The notes beneath the pieces are model-generated. The model was not told where the DNA came from. It saw only the letters and a program-made list of their open reading frames with translations, and ran no database searches. A stretch of 64,000 nucleotides of DNA from Prevotella sp. E9-3. Its GTDB lineage: Bacteria > Bacteroidota > Bacteroidia > Bacteroidales > Bacteroidaceae. The stretch is from the NCBI RefSeq assembly GCF_022024015.1, contig NZ_CP091786.1, positions 3,286,001 to 3,350,000 of the forward strand, written 5' to 3'. Each line of letters starts with the position of its first letter. The stretch's first letter is position 1. Below are positions 9,801 through 18,670 of the stretch, piece after piece. A program made the position numbers and the translations under genes.

Positions 9801-12800
9801 TCGCCTGTTCACAGTCCAGCACCAGTGCTACGCGCTGGAAGTCAATGGTGTTCACAGGCGTTTTACTTTCTGCCACAAGGGTATCGTTATCAATAACTAC
9901 CGCTTTAAGACACTTTTTGTCCGTTAGCCACAACTGCAGTTCTTTACCATCGCTGCCGTGCGAGAAGATAGGCATTTCCTTAGCCACCTCGTCAGGCTTA
10001 ATCATCACCTCGATAGTAATATTCTTATCGGCAAAATTACGACGCGCCTGAGAAATGACATAGCCTTGACCGCCAAACTGAAGTGACGGAGCTTCCTGAA
10101 TCGCTGTTTCGTTGGTTTCTCCTTTCACCTCAAAGTTGGTGGTAGCCTGCAGATAGTTGTATTCTATATCCTCTGAGAAATTAAAGATAATATTATCACC
10201 AGCACCCAGTACGCCAGACTTTGGATCAGGTGTGCCAAACAGTTGCGGGCGACGCGTATCTTTCACGCCAGTCAGCACCTTCGACTCACTAGTGAGGAAT
10301 GAGTTTCCATTTCTGCAGAACAGCACAGCGCGCAGGTCATAGGCTTTTTCCATCACCTGACCGTCACCGAAGAAACGGGCTACGATATTTCCATTTTCAG
10401 GTATCATCTCTTTCGTACCGCTGGCTGCCTGGTAGATTGTTGAATCGGCATAGTAACCACACAGGTTAGTCCAGTAGTCGTCACCACGCGTACTCTCCTT
10501 GTACTGGAATTCTATATGGTCAAAGTTATGCTGGTTCTTATCAAATCCACCAATGATAACGGGCATATACCAACCTTTTCCTTTCTCGAAGGGCGCATCA
10601 CAGTTCATAATCCACTGATCGCCAGGTGTGGTGATAGAAATGGCACCTGCAGTCTGAAGATAGTGCACGTCGAACGTCACCGTACTATAGCAGTCAATAT
10701 CGTCTTGTGATATCAGACCGATTTCAAGTCCCTTATAGTCAAACTTCTCACCAGGATATACCTCAAGGGTCTTTTCAGTCACCTCGCCCGGGTGTATTTC
10801 AACGGTTCGCGAATTGCCTGTCAAAGGCATACCGTCAACCATCAGTTTGGCACCATCGGGATTCGATGTTTCCTGTTGGTACAAATCAAAATAATGATGT
10901 ACAGCTTCAGGCTGCTCACTTTCATTGGTCAAATAGATTTTGAACCGGGCAGGTTCACCGAAGGGTACACCGCTGATGCTCTGCTTGTCCAGCTTGATGA
11001 CAGGGTTCTCAATCTTCTTGGTTCGCTCATCCAGTGTAGTACCTGTTTCATAGAACAGCGTCTTACGCTCATCCTCCCACGGGCGACAAGTGGCACCGGC
11101 ACGAGTGCGATACACGAAGCTGCGTGCGTAGGTAAAGTTCTTCACATCCACTTCTTTCTTCATGTGATCGTAGTCATAGTCCACCATGTCGTAGAAGTTA
11201 TTATTGTAGAACACGTCGAGGGCATCATTAACTTTCACGTTATCGGTCTTCGTTTTCACACGATACACATCGAAATTCAGATGATTCTTCTTGTACATAG
11301 CGATAGAGAAGCTCTCAGTACGTGAGTACGACTTTGTCTCTGTATCCTTCGGAGTTACGCTGAAGCTCATGGCTGGCGATAAGCTGAAACGGAGGGTGAA
11401 GCCCACAGCATCTACCGTCACCTTCAAACCACCTTCGTCGCCATCGAGTTGTGTTTCACCCGTTGTCTTTCCTTTCGACCCTTTAAGGATGTTACCCAGA
11501 ATCTTTGCCACTACAGGGCCTACGATAGCCACGATACCCATTGCAGTATCGCCTGCGGTACTGTCAAAATAGCCGGCAGTACCTGCTGTTATGGGACTCA
11601 CGAACGAGTTCGACACAGAATATTCGCTTGTAAAGCTCTCACTATAGCTCAGCGAAGCTCCGCCATCCACATCAAAGTTCTTAACCAGATCAGTTGCCTC
11701 CAGTTTCTCTTTCTCGTTCTGGGCTATCATCTCTATCCATTTCAGCATGTTCTGCTGGTATCGGGCCACTTCATCCTCAGTATTATCTGGTGCGCCTTGG
11801 GGCACAATCATCTCATACTTTGAACCGAAGTCCTTGTCATCTTTCGGAACCAGCGACAGATAAACAGGCTTACCGGTAGCTTCTGCCTGAGCTTCTGCCT
11901 CTGCTCTCGAACCGGTGTACATCAATGAGAGGATATGCTCGGCCAGCGAAGGCAGCAACTGCTTCACGATATATTCTTGAGAATGCACGAAACTTGATTT
12001 AATCACCGGTCCGTAGGTCACAACCTCATCGCGCACCAGATGCAGTTTCTTTCCCTGATCGTCCACGCCCTCAGCAATCTCCACCGTGCGTCCTGACTTC
12101 AACTGTCCTTCAATCAGTTTATATACGCTATCCGGAATGGCACGAATGGCAGTAGCGGGTTTCACCACGATATTCTGGTCCACACCTATATAAAGGTCAG
12201 CCTTAGCACCCACCAGTTTTTTGTCGCTACTGGTTGAAATATCTTCCTTGGCCGTCATGGTGTAGTTAAAGGCTCGCTGTCCGCTACCCGACCACACCAG
12301 GTCTATGCTGGTACCAAAGGTGCTTGCTCCACCATTGTTCACACCGCCCACGGCACCGCCCCCCATCGGGGCTACTACAATACCGGTAAAGCTGTTCACG
12401 CCACTACCTATACCGATGTTAATGCCTACGCCGGCACTCCATTTCATATCCATTGTGTACGAATACTTCAGGGTCGAGCCTTTGCTCAGTGTAGCCTTTG
12501 AGGCACCTCCGGGCGGATCGCGCAGCACGTCAATCAACAGTGGCATAGAGTAGCTTATGATATCCTTGGCACCTTCCTTGGGCTTAATATTTAAAGTGTA
12601 CGCGCGTAAGGGAGTTGCTTCATAGTACGTGCCATCCATCTCGAGTGTCATTGACACCGTATGCAAGGCATCTTTACCTGTCAGCAGATAGGGTGTCTGA
12701 GCAGCCCTCAGTACATAGTTGGCCTCGCCCACACTATCCAGTTCCAGTGTATCACGATGGGTAGTACTGATCATACCGTTCTGAATGGTCACTTTACCTC

Positions 12801-15800
12801 CAGACAGACGAATCACATCAACCGTATCGCTCTTTTCATTATTATTATAATAGTATTTCTCCGTTGCCGAAATCTTCACGCCATACGACTTGTCGATACT
12901 GAACACAGGATAGCCGAAGGCATAGACTGTTTCCAGCGAATCGCGCTTGCCCTTGGGCCAGTCTTTCTTTCTCACGCCATAGGCCAGCGACAGTTTCTGC
13001 TTGGTACCGTCAACGTTTTTGAACGAGTAGTAGCGGTCACCGAAATAAGAGAAAGGATCGAAACCCTGCTGCTTATAGTCTATGATAACGGGTGAATGGT
13101 AGATACGGCTGTACTTGGCATTATACACCTCAACGGCCTTTTTCACTTCTATACCCATGTGACTCTTCCACTTACCCTCCAGCGTGTCGCGATGTACAGT
13201 CAGCGAGTCGGTAAGGTCAATCACATCACCCACCTGTCCGTCTTGGAACAATGTAGGATAGCCTTTGGCCGTTATTTGCTGAATCTTCCATTTCACCGGC
13301 GGGAGCATCACTTCGTATTCGCCGGTATGCACGTCGGGAGTTACAATCATCCGGTTCAGTGTGGTATGCACCTTGGTATGGTAATCATACTTTGAGTCAT
13401 GGGCCATTGTATGGTGGAACTCTTCGTCACGCTCTTTCTTGTTACGGTCCTGAATATCCCAAACCAGTCGTGAAGACTTGTCACCCTCGAGAGTAAAGAC
13501 CATCTGCAAGTCATCACCCAGGTTGTTCCTCGACAGTGAGTTTCCTAAAGGTATCTCGCCTTGATCCTTACCGCCGGCAATACGTCCGATGAGTTTCACA
13601 CGGGTATCGTCATAGAACATGATTCCTGCCTTGTCGGTATTGAAGCTATATGCCTTTTTCTCATCAGCATCGTCATCACTCTCATGATAGAATCCGCCAC
13701 GGAAGAACTTGTGACCATCCATCACGGCCTGAATACTGTCGTGAGCACCAGGAAGGATACGGAATGCGAACTTACCCTCAAAGTCGGTAGTCACCTTTCC
13801 GGCAGCAGTGCGCACCTCATAGCCATCGACCATGAACGACACGCCCTGTACAGGAATACTCGTACCGTTGTATTGCACATAACCAGTCAACTTTACGCTC
13901 TGTGAAATCTCAAGCACCATATTCTTCACATGGTTGCCGCCAGGACTTGTTGTGAAGGTTACGCTCTTTGGCTCAAAGCCATTATGATTGACGGTGATTT
14001 TGTAAACGGTTTCCGAACTGTTCACGTAGGGAAGACCCGTCAGACGGAAGTATCCGCTCTCGTCGGTTTTCACCTCACATTCGGTCTTGTCGGCCAGTGT
14101 TGTGCTCACCACTTTACCGGGAATACCCGTTCCATCGGGGAACTGAAGATAACCTTCTACGGTAGCTGTCTGTACGCACATACCCGGTACACGTTCAGTA
14201 TCTTCAAAGGATATGCCCTCACAACTATTCACACCGCGTACAAAATATTCGTACTGATGTACAGCCGAGGTTGTCTTGTCCTCATACTGCATCTCAGTCA
14301 GGTTTCCAACAAGGAGTACCACACTGTCCTTCGGTGTCTTCACATCGTGACGGTAAACCTCATAGTAATCCACAGGCTCATCATCCACATTGTTCCACGA
14401 CAGTACTACCGATGACTGCTGTGTTATTGCCATCAGCGATTTCTTGTCAATATGTCCCAGACTCTCATAGTAGAAAGTGGGAACGCCTGTAACCTTGCTG
14501 AGGTCTATTTCGGTCTGCATCTTATCTACAGCCTTTGGAACAACACGGCCACTTGCATCCTTCGTCCAACCGTTGCCTAAGAGCGAAACAATTTCATCGG
14601 CCGACTTACCGGTCAAATCACCGAAAGACACGCTACTGGTAATGGGCAACACCTGATTGCCGGAAACTTGCCAGTTTGAAGAGCCTAACTTCGAAGCAAG
14701 TACCGATGGCGACATATTTCCAACCACATTACCATTCATGGAAGACCAGTCATGATAACTCCAGTTGTTCGTACAGTAAAGATTATTGCCAAAGGTTGAT
14801 GTTCCGTCAAAGTTCATGTTAGTATTCCCAATGCCTGTATAAGTGCCATTCTCCAGACAGTTGCTTATTTTGTCGCGATAGTCTCCATAGCCTGCAAATG
14901 CAGCGCCATACGTTATCTTAGTACTCGTTGACACCAAGTGACCATCGAAAAGACAGTTATTGACATTATGGTAGTACAAGTATGAATATGCGAAGAATCC
15001 TGCCGATACCGATTCAGTGGAATTTATCGTAGCAGACACGCGACAGTTTTCGATATAATTATTACTCTGCGAATATCTGTCATAACCTACCAGACCTGAC
15101 ACATAGTTACGGCCGCTGACGGTTCCTGTTACGGTAAGATTCTTTATTGTATAGTTCTTGGCATAGCGGAAAGGAGCCAGATAATCATCGTCTAACGCGA
15201 TACTAACGTTCAAAGTATGTCCGTTTCCATCGAATATGCCTCTGTAATAGCGGTTAGATGATCGCCCTACGTAATTAGTAACCGTAATGTCGGCAGTCAG
15301 TATGGCATTTACATCCTTAGCGCCCATGGCTGCATCTACTTTTTCCACAAAGGCATCCCAGTCGGCAGTAGAACTGATGACGAAATAATTTTCATGCTGA
15401 TCGTCCAACTTATATTCGCGTGTGCAGTAGCAGTTGGTGATAACGATTTTTTCGGGAGTTGACGTACGCACCCAGGTCATACAGTCCTCCAGGCCTGTCT
15501 TGATGTCAAAAGGTGCAAACAAACAGTTCTCAAGCGTTATTTGCTCGTAGTTGTCGGCCCAGCCCACAAAACCGCCGTTGCGCTGAGAAGCGAGGCCTTC
15601 AATAATACCATCAAACACGCTGTTTCTGATGAGAAGCTGTTTCACGCCGATAGCAACACCTACAATGCCGCCTATACGTGAATCATCCGCCCACTTACTC
15701 TCGAGATGAACCGACGAGCGACAGTTCTCAATAGTAACTGTAGAACCACTGTTGATACAGCCAACAATACCGCCCTGTTGCCTGATAGTAGAGGTAATAT

Positions 15801-17937
15801 GACCTGCTATGGTCAGATTGCGAATGGCAGCATCAGCAACCACGCTGAAAGGAGCTGCATTCAGCCTTGTCCAAACCATATTAAAGGTCAGTTTGTGTCC
15901 ATTGCCTTCAAAGACGCCACGGTAGGGAGCATAGTCATCACCCACTCGGGTGTTTACGGTAATGTCGGCCAGCAGCATGGCATTCACATTTTTCCCGTTG
16001 GCCTCTTGTACCATCCTAACAAAAGCGGTCCAGTCATCTTCTGTGCGAATAGTCACGAAGGATGATTCTGGCGAGACGGGCGATGCGCCCGGCTCTATGG
16101 AGAATCCTATCTTATAATTGACACACGACCGTTTGAGCTGCAATACCTTTCTGCAGACTGCCATTTCATCGGCAGTAACCTCAAAGGTGGTGGTATCGAC
16201 AGCTTCACCGGCTCGGTTGGTGCTGCTAACAAGTATCTTCATTTTAGCTCGGTCGTCCCAAACGGCCCCCTCTTCGTCGGCATACTTCCAGCTCACGTTA
16301 ATGGTCTTGTCGGTTTCACTTTCCCATTTAGCGCTATAATCGGAAACACGCAACAGATGGAATAATGACAGCGGATAATCACTGCTCATCATGGCAATAT
16401 TATTTGTGAGGCCCCACAACTGCTGGGCGGTACCACGCACCACGATATATTTTACCACTGGAATGCCAGTAGTCACGTCAAACAGTTCAGGCGTCAGTGC
16501 CGAGGTCAATAATGAGTCTTTGTAAACATAAGAAGCCTGATTCTTTTCAAATGGCACCGTACCAATGTTCTCCATATCCTCTATTCTGCCTGTCAACGAG
16601 CGCAACACTAAGAACTGGTCACTTTCAATAGCATCCTTATAGTCGGCATCGGCCACATCCCATTTCAGCAACACGGCACCTGCATCGGTCAGGTTCGTTG
16701 CATTGAAGCGCAACACCTCGGAAGTCAGATGGCGGGGATTGTGCATCACGGCATCGTCCTTCACCTCATAGCCCATAATTATCAGTCCGTCCTTCAACTT
16801 CACATTCAGTCTCAGGTTGCGGTGAGCCTCAGTGGCCGGTAACTTTATAAATCCGGCATAGGTGTTCTTACCAAATGAAATGGGAGCGATGGTCTTCTCA
16901 ACACCACCCTCGCCGATATAGCTGCCACTAATCCACTCCACTGCCTGATCGCAGGAGAAAGGAATCTTCAACAGGCCTTCTTCTCCACTCTCAGAACCGG
17001 GCACCAAATCGTAGGTCTCAAAACCTACTTCCTGTGGGAATGTGCCAATGGGCACTGCCTTACCATTTACCAGCTGCCATGTGCTGGCACCTTCGGTGTT
17101 CATTTTCATCAGCACCGTGTTCTGGTCTGTAATCTTCCGGGATTCAGCCGCTACCTCACCCCAATCGTGAGCTGAGATACAGCGGTCCTGGCCCGATAAT
17201 GGAGATAGGTGACCACGATAGTTCATACCGAAATGGCCCGGACCAACATTCTTACTGTCCTCGTATTGGCAGCGGTGTTCCCACGAGCCTGATCCATTGC
17301 CTATAAAAGTGGCTAAATTATTATTGGAATTACTGGATTTCAGCGTGCCATCGTAACGACAATGTTTCATATACACTTTGGCACTTGTTGCAGTGGCACA
17401 GAATCCGCCAACATAAGTATCGGATGGGGTCTCAAGATTAGCCGACACCCACACTTTTTCAAAACTCAGAAAGGAATTATCGAAACATTGACCTACTAAA
17501 CCACCCACAAAAAGGGCTCCTGAAACACTTCCTGTGAGATGGAGGTTCTTGAAAGTGGCACTTCTTGTATATCTGAATGCGCCCTCATAATTACTGGAAG
17601 TTTTAATACTAACCTCCAGGGTATGACCGTTGCCATCGAAGATACCACGATACGGAGAATTCTCGTCACCGCAGCTAACGTTAGTACTGATGTCAGCACC
17701 CATAATAGCATTAACGTCCATCTTTCCATTGGCAGCAATCACCTTCTGCCGGAAAGTGTTCCAGTCACTGGAACTGCGCAATATATAGAAAACCTTTCCG
17801 TCAATAGAAATGGTTTCCAAGTCTGCCCAAGCTACCTGTGGCATCAACAACATCATAAGGCCTGCCATCATCACTACAACATGACGGAAGCGACCGAATA
17901 ATTCCATTGATAATGGAAAAAAATGATTTGTTTTCAT
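6856..17937 (-). CDS. Giant multidomain exported surface protein (GLUG-like, carboxypeptidase-regulatory-like, LamG/concanavalin-like domains)
   Basis: About 3693 residues. I start at the ATG at 17937 (MKTNHFFPLS...) because it gives a signal peptide ending LMPQVAWA, while the longer frame begins on top of the -7 box. Domains in order: three GLUG-like units (about 45-300, 629-830, 849-1080), each with ADI...YRGIFDGNGHTL and G-G-x-V-G; Fn3-like and carboxypeptidase-regulatory-like beta domains (to about 1400); a long unassigned middle with a Gly-rich hydrophobic stretch (about 2125-2160); two LamG-like domains (about 2620-3020); Ig-like repeats; a short tail GVYIYNGKKKVIK resembling a type IX secretion sorting end. 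Probably a PorU/PorV-exported adhesin or glycan-binding protein. It heads an operon with two lipoprotein genes. Confidence 0.85.
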   Translation of the reverse strand: MKTNHFFPLSMELFGRFRHVVVMMAGLMMLLMPQVAWADLETISIDGKVFYILRSSSDWNTFRQKVIAANGKMDVNAIMGADISTNVSCGDENSPYRGIFDGNGHTLEVSIKTSSNYEGAFRYTRSATFKNLHLTGSVSGALFVGGLVGQCFDNSFLSFEKVWVSANLETPSDTYVGGFCATATSAKVYMKHCRYDGTLKSSNSNNNLATFIGNGSGSWEHRCQYEDSKNVGPGHFGMNYRGHLSPLSGQDRCISAHDWGEVAAESRKITDQNTVLMKMNTEGASTWQLVNGKAVPIGTFPQEVGFETYDLVPGSESGEEGLLKIPFSCDQAVEWISGSYIGEGGVEKTIAPISFGKNTYAGFIKLPATEAHRNLRLNVKLKDGLIIMGYEVKDDAVMHNPRHLTSEVLRFNATNLTDAGAVLLKWDVADADYKDAIESDQFLVLRSLTGRIEDMENIGTVPFEKNQASYVYKDSLLTSALTPELFDVTTGIPVVKYIVVRGTAQQLWGLTNNIAMMSSDYPLSLFHLLRVSDYSAKWESETDKTINVSWKYADEEGAVWDDRAKMKILVSSTNRAGEAVDTTTFEVTADEMAVCRKVLQLKRSCVNYKIGFSIEPGASPVSPESSFVTIRTEDDWTAFVRMVQEANGKNVNAMLLADITVNTRVGDDYAPYRGVFEGNGHKLTFNMVWTRLNAAPFSVVADAAIRNLTIAGHITSTIRQQGGIVGCINSGSTVTIENCRSSVHLESKWADDSRIGGIVGVAIGVKQLLIRNSVFDGIIEGLASQRNGGFVGWADNYEQITLENCLFAPFDIKTGLEDCMTWVRTSTPEKIVITNCYCTREYKLDDQHENYFVISSTADWDAFVEKVDAAMGAKDVNAILTADITVTNYVGRSSNRYYRGIFDGNGHTLNVSIALDDDYLAPFRYAKNYTIKNLTVTGTVSGRNYVSGLVGYDRYSQSNNYIENCRVSATINSTESVSAGFFAYSYLYYHNVNNCLFDGHLVSTSTKITYGAAFAGYGDYRDKISNCLENGTYTGIGNTNMNFDGTSTFGNNLYCTNNWSYHDWSSMNGNVVGNMSPSVLASKLGSSNWQVSGNQVLPITSSVSFGDLTGKSADEIVSLLGNGWTKDASGRVVPKAVDKMQTEIDLSKVTGVPTFYYESLGHIDKKSLMAITQQSSVVLSWNNVDDEPVDYYEVYRHDVKTPKDSVVLLVGNLTEMQYEDKTTSAVHQYEYFVRGVNSCEGISFEDTERVPGMCVQTATVEGYLQFPDGTGIPGKVVSTTLADKTECEVKTDESGYFRLTGLPYVNSSETVYKITVNHNGFEPKSVTFTTSPGGNHVKNMVLEISQSVKLTGYVQYNGTSIPVQGVSFMVDGYEVRTAAGKVTTDFEGKFAFRILPGAHDSIQAVMDGHKFFRGGFYHESDDDADEKKAYSFNTDKAGIMFYDDTRVKLIGRIAGGKDQGEIPLGNSLSRNNLGDDLQMVFTLEGDKSSRLVWDIQDRNKKERDEEFHHTMAHDSKYDYHTKVHTTLNRMIVTPDVHTGEYEVMLPPVKWKIQQITAKGYPTLFQDGQVGDVIDLTDSLTVHRDTLEGKWKSHMGIEVKKAVEVYNAKYSRIYHSPVIIDYKQQGFDPFSYFGDRYYSFKNVDGTKQKLSLAYGVRKKDWPKGKRDSLETVYAFGYPVFSIDKSYGVKISATEKYYYNNNEKSDTVDVIRLSGGKVTIQNGMISTTHRDTLELDSVGEANYVLRAAQTPYLLTGKDALHTVSMTLEMDGTYYEATPLRAYTLNIKPKEGAKDIISYSMPLLIDVLRDPPGGASKATLSKGSTLKYSYTMDMKWSAGVGINIGIGSGVNSFTGIVVAPMGGGAVGGVNNGGASTFGTSIDLVWSGSGQRAFNYTMTAKEDISTSSDKKLVGAKADLYIGVDQNIVVKPATAIRAIPDSVYKLIEGQLKSGRTVEIAEGVDDQGKKLHLVRDEVVTYGPVIKSSFVHSQEYIVKQLLPSLAEHILSLMYTGSRAEAEAQAEATGKPVYLSLVPKDDKDFGSKYEMIVPQGAPDNTEDEVARYQQNMLKWIEMIAQNEKEKLEATDLVKNFDVDGGASLSYSESFTSEYSVSNSFVSPITAGTAGYFDSTAGDTAMGIVAIVGPVVAKILGNILKGSKGKTTGETQLDGDEGGLKVTVDAVGFTLRFSLSPAMSFSVTPKDTETKSYSRTESFSIAMYKKNHLNFDVYRVKTKTDNVKVNDALDVFYNNNFYDMVDYDYDHMKKEVDVKNFTYARSFVYRTRAGATCRPWEDERKTLFYETGTTLDERTKKIENPVIKLDKQSISGVPFGEPARFKIYLTNESEQPEAVHHYFDLYQQETSNPDGAKLMVDGMPLTGNSRTVEIHPGEVTEKTLEVYPGEKFDYKGLEIGLISQDDIDCYSTVTFDVHYLQTAGAISITTPGDQWIMNCDAPFEKGKGWYMPVIIGGFDKNQHNFDHIEFQYKESTRGDDYWTNLCGYYADSTIYQAASGTKEMIPENGNIVARFFGDGQVMEKAYDLRAVLFCRNGNSFLTSESKVLTGVKDTRRPQLFGTPDPKSGVLGAGDNIIFNFSEDIEYNYLQATTNFEVKGETNETAIQEAPSLQFGGQGYVISQARRNFADKNITIEVMIKPDEVAKEMPIFSHGSDGKELQLWLTDKKCLKAVVIDNDTLVAESKTPVNTIDFQRVALVLDCEQAKLFLYSDGLDLVKDSVYYHASGTLTFGSAVDHVTGERRYYEGRMLQGRVWNRALDKATLNRYGNKLLTGYEMGLTDYYPMNEGSGTYAFDLAQGADLKLVGATWALPRGISLRIDKNDARSAGKKKGLQIQSKLLERDEEQDYTLMFWFKTGDVNGALLANGSGQSTDEGAVNKFFIGFENRLLCYRSNGMEYELGSGYCDGSWHHYAMTVNRQRKVASIYLDDDLKVQFTTDSLGGMNGNFYLGNMVWQDAGDPTIHEKYAISGHFDGLTLFEQALPLTLIKRYTRKSPGGEEKGLITYVDFESQVRQKTGELALQPYVMNKKVKYDADGKPTDQRDSVFVEPISEVLTHIDKTVSAPVQAYEELYNLNFSFVGRNNQLLINIDEKDTRLNKRNIYVTVADIPDKNGNFLASPATESFFVNCNPLIWESKRFSQTLPAGQEHVIEIGIYNTGGATHTYTIENLPRWISVNKTADIIEPMESDVIKLSISKDVNVGTYDQIIYLTDENGLSEPLLLELTMEGETPYWVVDTNMKRYSMNIVGQVYVGNTLVTDPNDIVAAFDEAGRCMGVNNVKYDPTTGRSMVYMTVYDSTTVAKHLYFRLWHYATGKTMQLSTSEVVNFGNQIIKGTVAEPLKMFADDLYLQQIELYEGWNWLSFNVYNKIFDNLETLLSRFPWEDGDIVTEDSQDLTLTYKKGKWAGNQSKNFKEFNVSQAYSYRVRVHNYQLLELWGTCFKKPEDRTINVKKGWNSIGYTPMVNLPVSTALADYYDHATDGDVIKSQHEFAMFVGSAEKGGEWLGTLEYMKPGEGYMLMRKNSNPVSFCYPYYEPGTTFIDSHLKKTVKKSTQRFACTMNIVAEAIGVGIQENDKLVAYAEGEQVGSAELSSSKTQPVFFLNVEGDLPVLLSFAIERDGEIIATTGEVMNYEANAVVGRPDAPTKLNFLGIDQLPQNGWYTLEGVKLPKAPKQSGVYIYNGKKKVIK

Positions 17938-17982
17938 AGGCCTATTGTTATTTTTTTTGATTCGTTTGTATATAATATGGTG

Positions 17983-18012
17983 CAAAAATACAAAAAAAGA
18001 TTAATTCTCAAA
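17983..18012 (-). promoter_or_regulatory. Promoter of the giant surface-protein operon
   Basis: On the reverse strand TTTG (18012..18009) and TATTTTTG (17990..17983) are separated by 18 nt, close to the Bacteroidetes spacing. The leader is about 40 nt to the ATG at 17937. The three palindromes at 18102-18159 lie 90 bp upstream and could affect this promoter too. Confidence 0.5.
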
Positions 18013-18101
18013 AGAAAATTTAAATTTTAACGCTTCAAAATGATAATTATTGGCTGTCAACAGCAGTCAAATCACACTATAACAATTATCACCCTGCAGA
18101 A

Positions 18102-18159
18102 AATTATAGCTATAATTCTGATAATTTTAGCTATAATTCCGAAAATTATAGCTATAATT
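18102..18159. promoter_or_regulatory. Three phased 16-bp palindromic operators upstream of the Fur-family gene
   Basis: AATTATAGCTATAATT occurs perfectly at 18102-18117 and 18144-18159, and with one mismatch (AATTTTAGCTATAATT) at 18123-18138. The start-to-start distance is 21 bp both times, two helical turns, so all three sites face the same side of the helix. The last copy ends 13 bp before the -7 box TATCTTTG (18173-18180) of the Fur-family gene, covering the -33 region. An autoregulatory metal-responsive operator is the natural reading. Confidence 0.75.
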
Positions 18160-18172
18160 TGAAAGTATTATC

Positions 18173-18180
18173 TATCTTTG
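18173..18180 (+). promoter_or_regulatory. -7 box of the Fur-family gene
   Basis: TATCTTTG, 25 nt before the ATG at 18206. No TTTG -33 element at the right spacing; that position is occupied by operator copy three. Confidence 0.55.
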
Positions 18181-18205
18181 CAAGTGGAAGAAAATAAGAA
18201 CAACC

Positions 18206-18631
18206 ATGCATTTAGAGTTATCTGACGAGCAAAGTTTAATTAATTCGGGCATTCGTGTTACTGCCAACCGTCTGCTGATATGGCGAAAGGCGCGACATGG
18301 CTTTCAGGGCCCTTTCTCACTGGCCGACATGGAGGCTGCGCTGCCCACCCTCGACCGCTCGACCCTGTTCCGCACACTCACCCTATTGAGTGAGGCCCAT
18401 CTCCTGCACGATATTGACGATGGTACGGGCTCGCAGAAATACTGTGTGTGCCACGTCGATGACACGCGCCACTGCATGGGGCATGTTCATCTCACCTGCA
18501 GTATCTGTCATCAGACGGTTTGTCTCACCAACGTGCGCATCCCGCCGGTAGCACTGCCCGAAGGCTTCCAGCCCGAAGAGACCGAATATATAGTTAAAGG
18601 AATCTGCGCCAACTGCAGAAAAAGAAACTAA
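18206..18631 (+). CDS. Fur-family metal-responsive transcriptional regulator
   Basis: 141 residues, normal length. The N-terminal winged helix (about 10-80) carries the DRSTLFRTLTLLSEAHLL recognition segment. The C-terminal dimerisation domain has the paired cysteine motif CSICHQTVC and the terminal CANC, the structural zinc site of this family, and a His-rich HCMGHVHLTC metal site. Whether it senses iron (Fur), zinc (Zur) or peroxide (PerR) cannot be decided. Three phased palindromes directly upstream suggest autoregulation. Followed 39 bp later by a nitroreductase gene, probably cotranscribed. Confidence 0.88.
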   Translation: MHLELSDEQSLINSGIRVTANRLLIWRKARHGFQGPFSLADMEAALPTLDRSTLFRTLTLLSEAHLLHDIDDGTGSQKYCVCHVDDTRHCMGHVHLTCSICHQTVCLTNVRIPPVALPEGFQPEETEYIVKGICANCRKRN

Positions 18632-18633
18632 AA

Positions 18634-18661
18634 ATTCTTCATTCTTCATTCTTCATTCTTC
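18634..18661. repeat. Four tandem ATTCTTC heptads
   Basis: ATTCTTC is repeated four times without interruption in the short gap between the Fur-family and nitroreductase genes. Slippage-prone; it occupies the ribosome-binding region of the second gene. Confidence 0.85.
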
Positions 18662-18670
18662 ACTTAAACT

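Noticed and set aside
6856..17937. Frameshift or gene fusion in the 11-kb frame
   Set aside because: The frame is continuous with uniform codon use and consistent domain order, and large multidomain surface proteins occur in this group.
17938..17985. Sixteen extra residues at the start of the giant protein
   Set aside because: The upstream ATG overlaps the -7 box, and the signal peptide begins properly at 17937.
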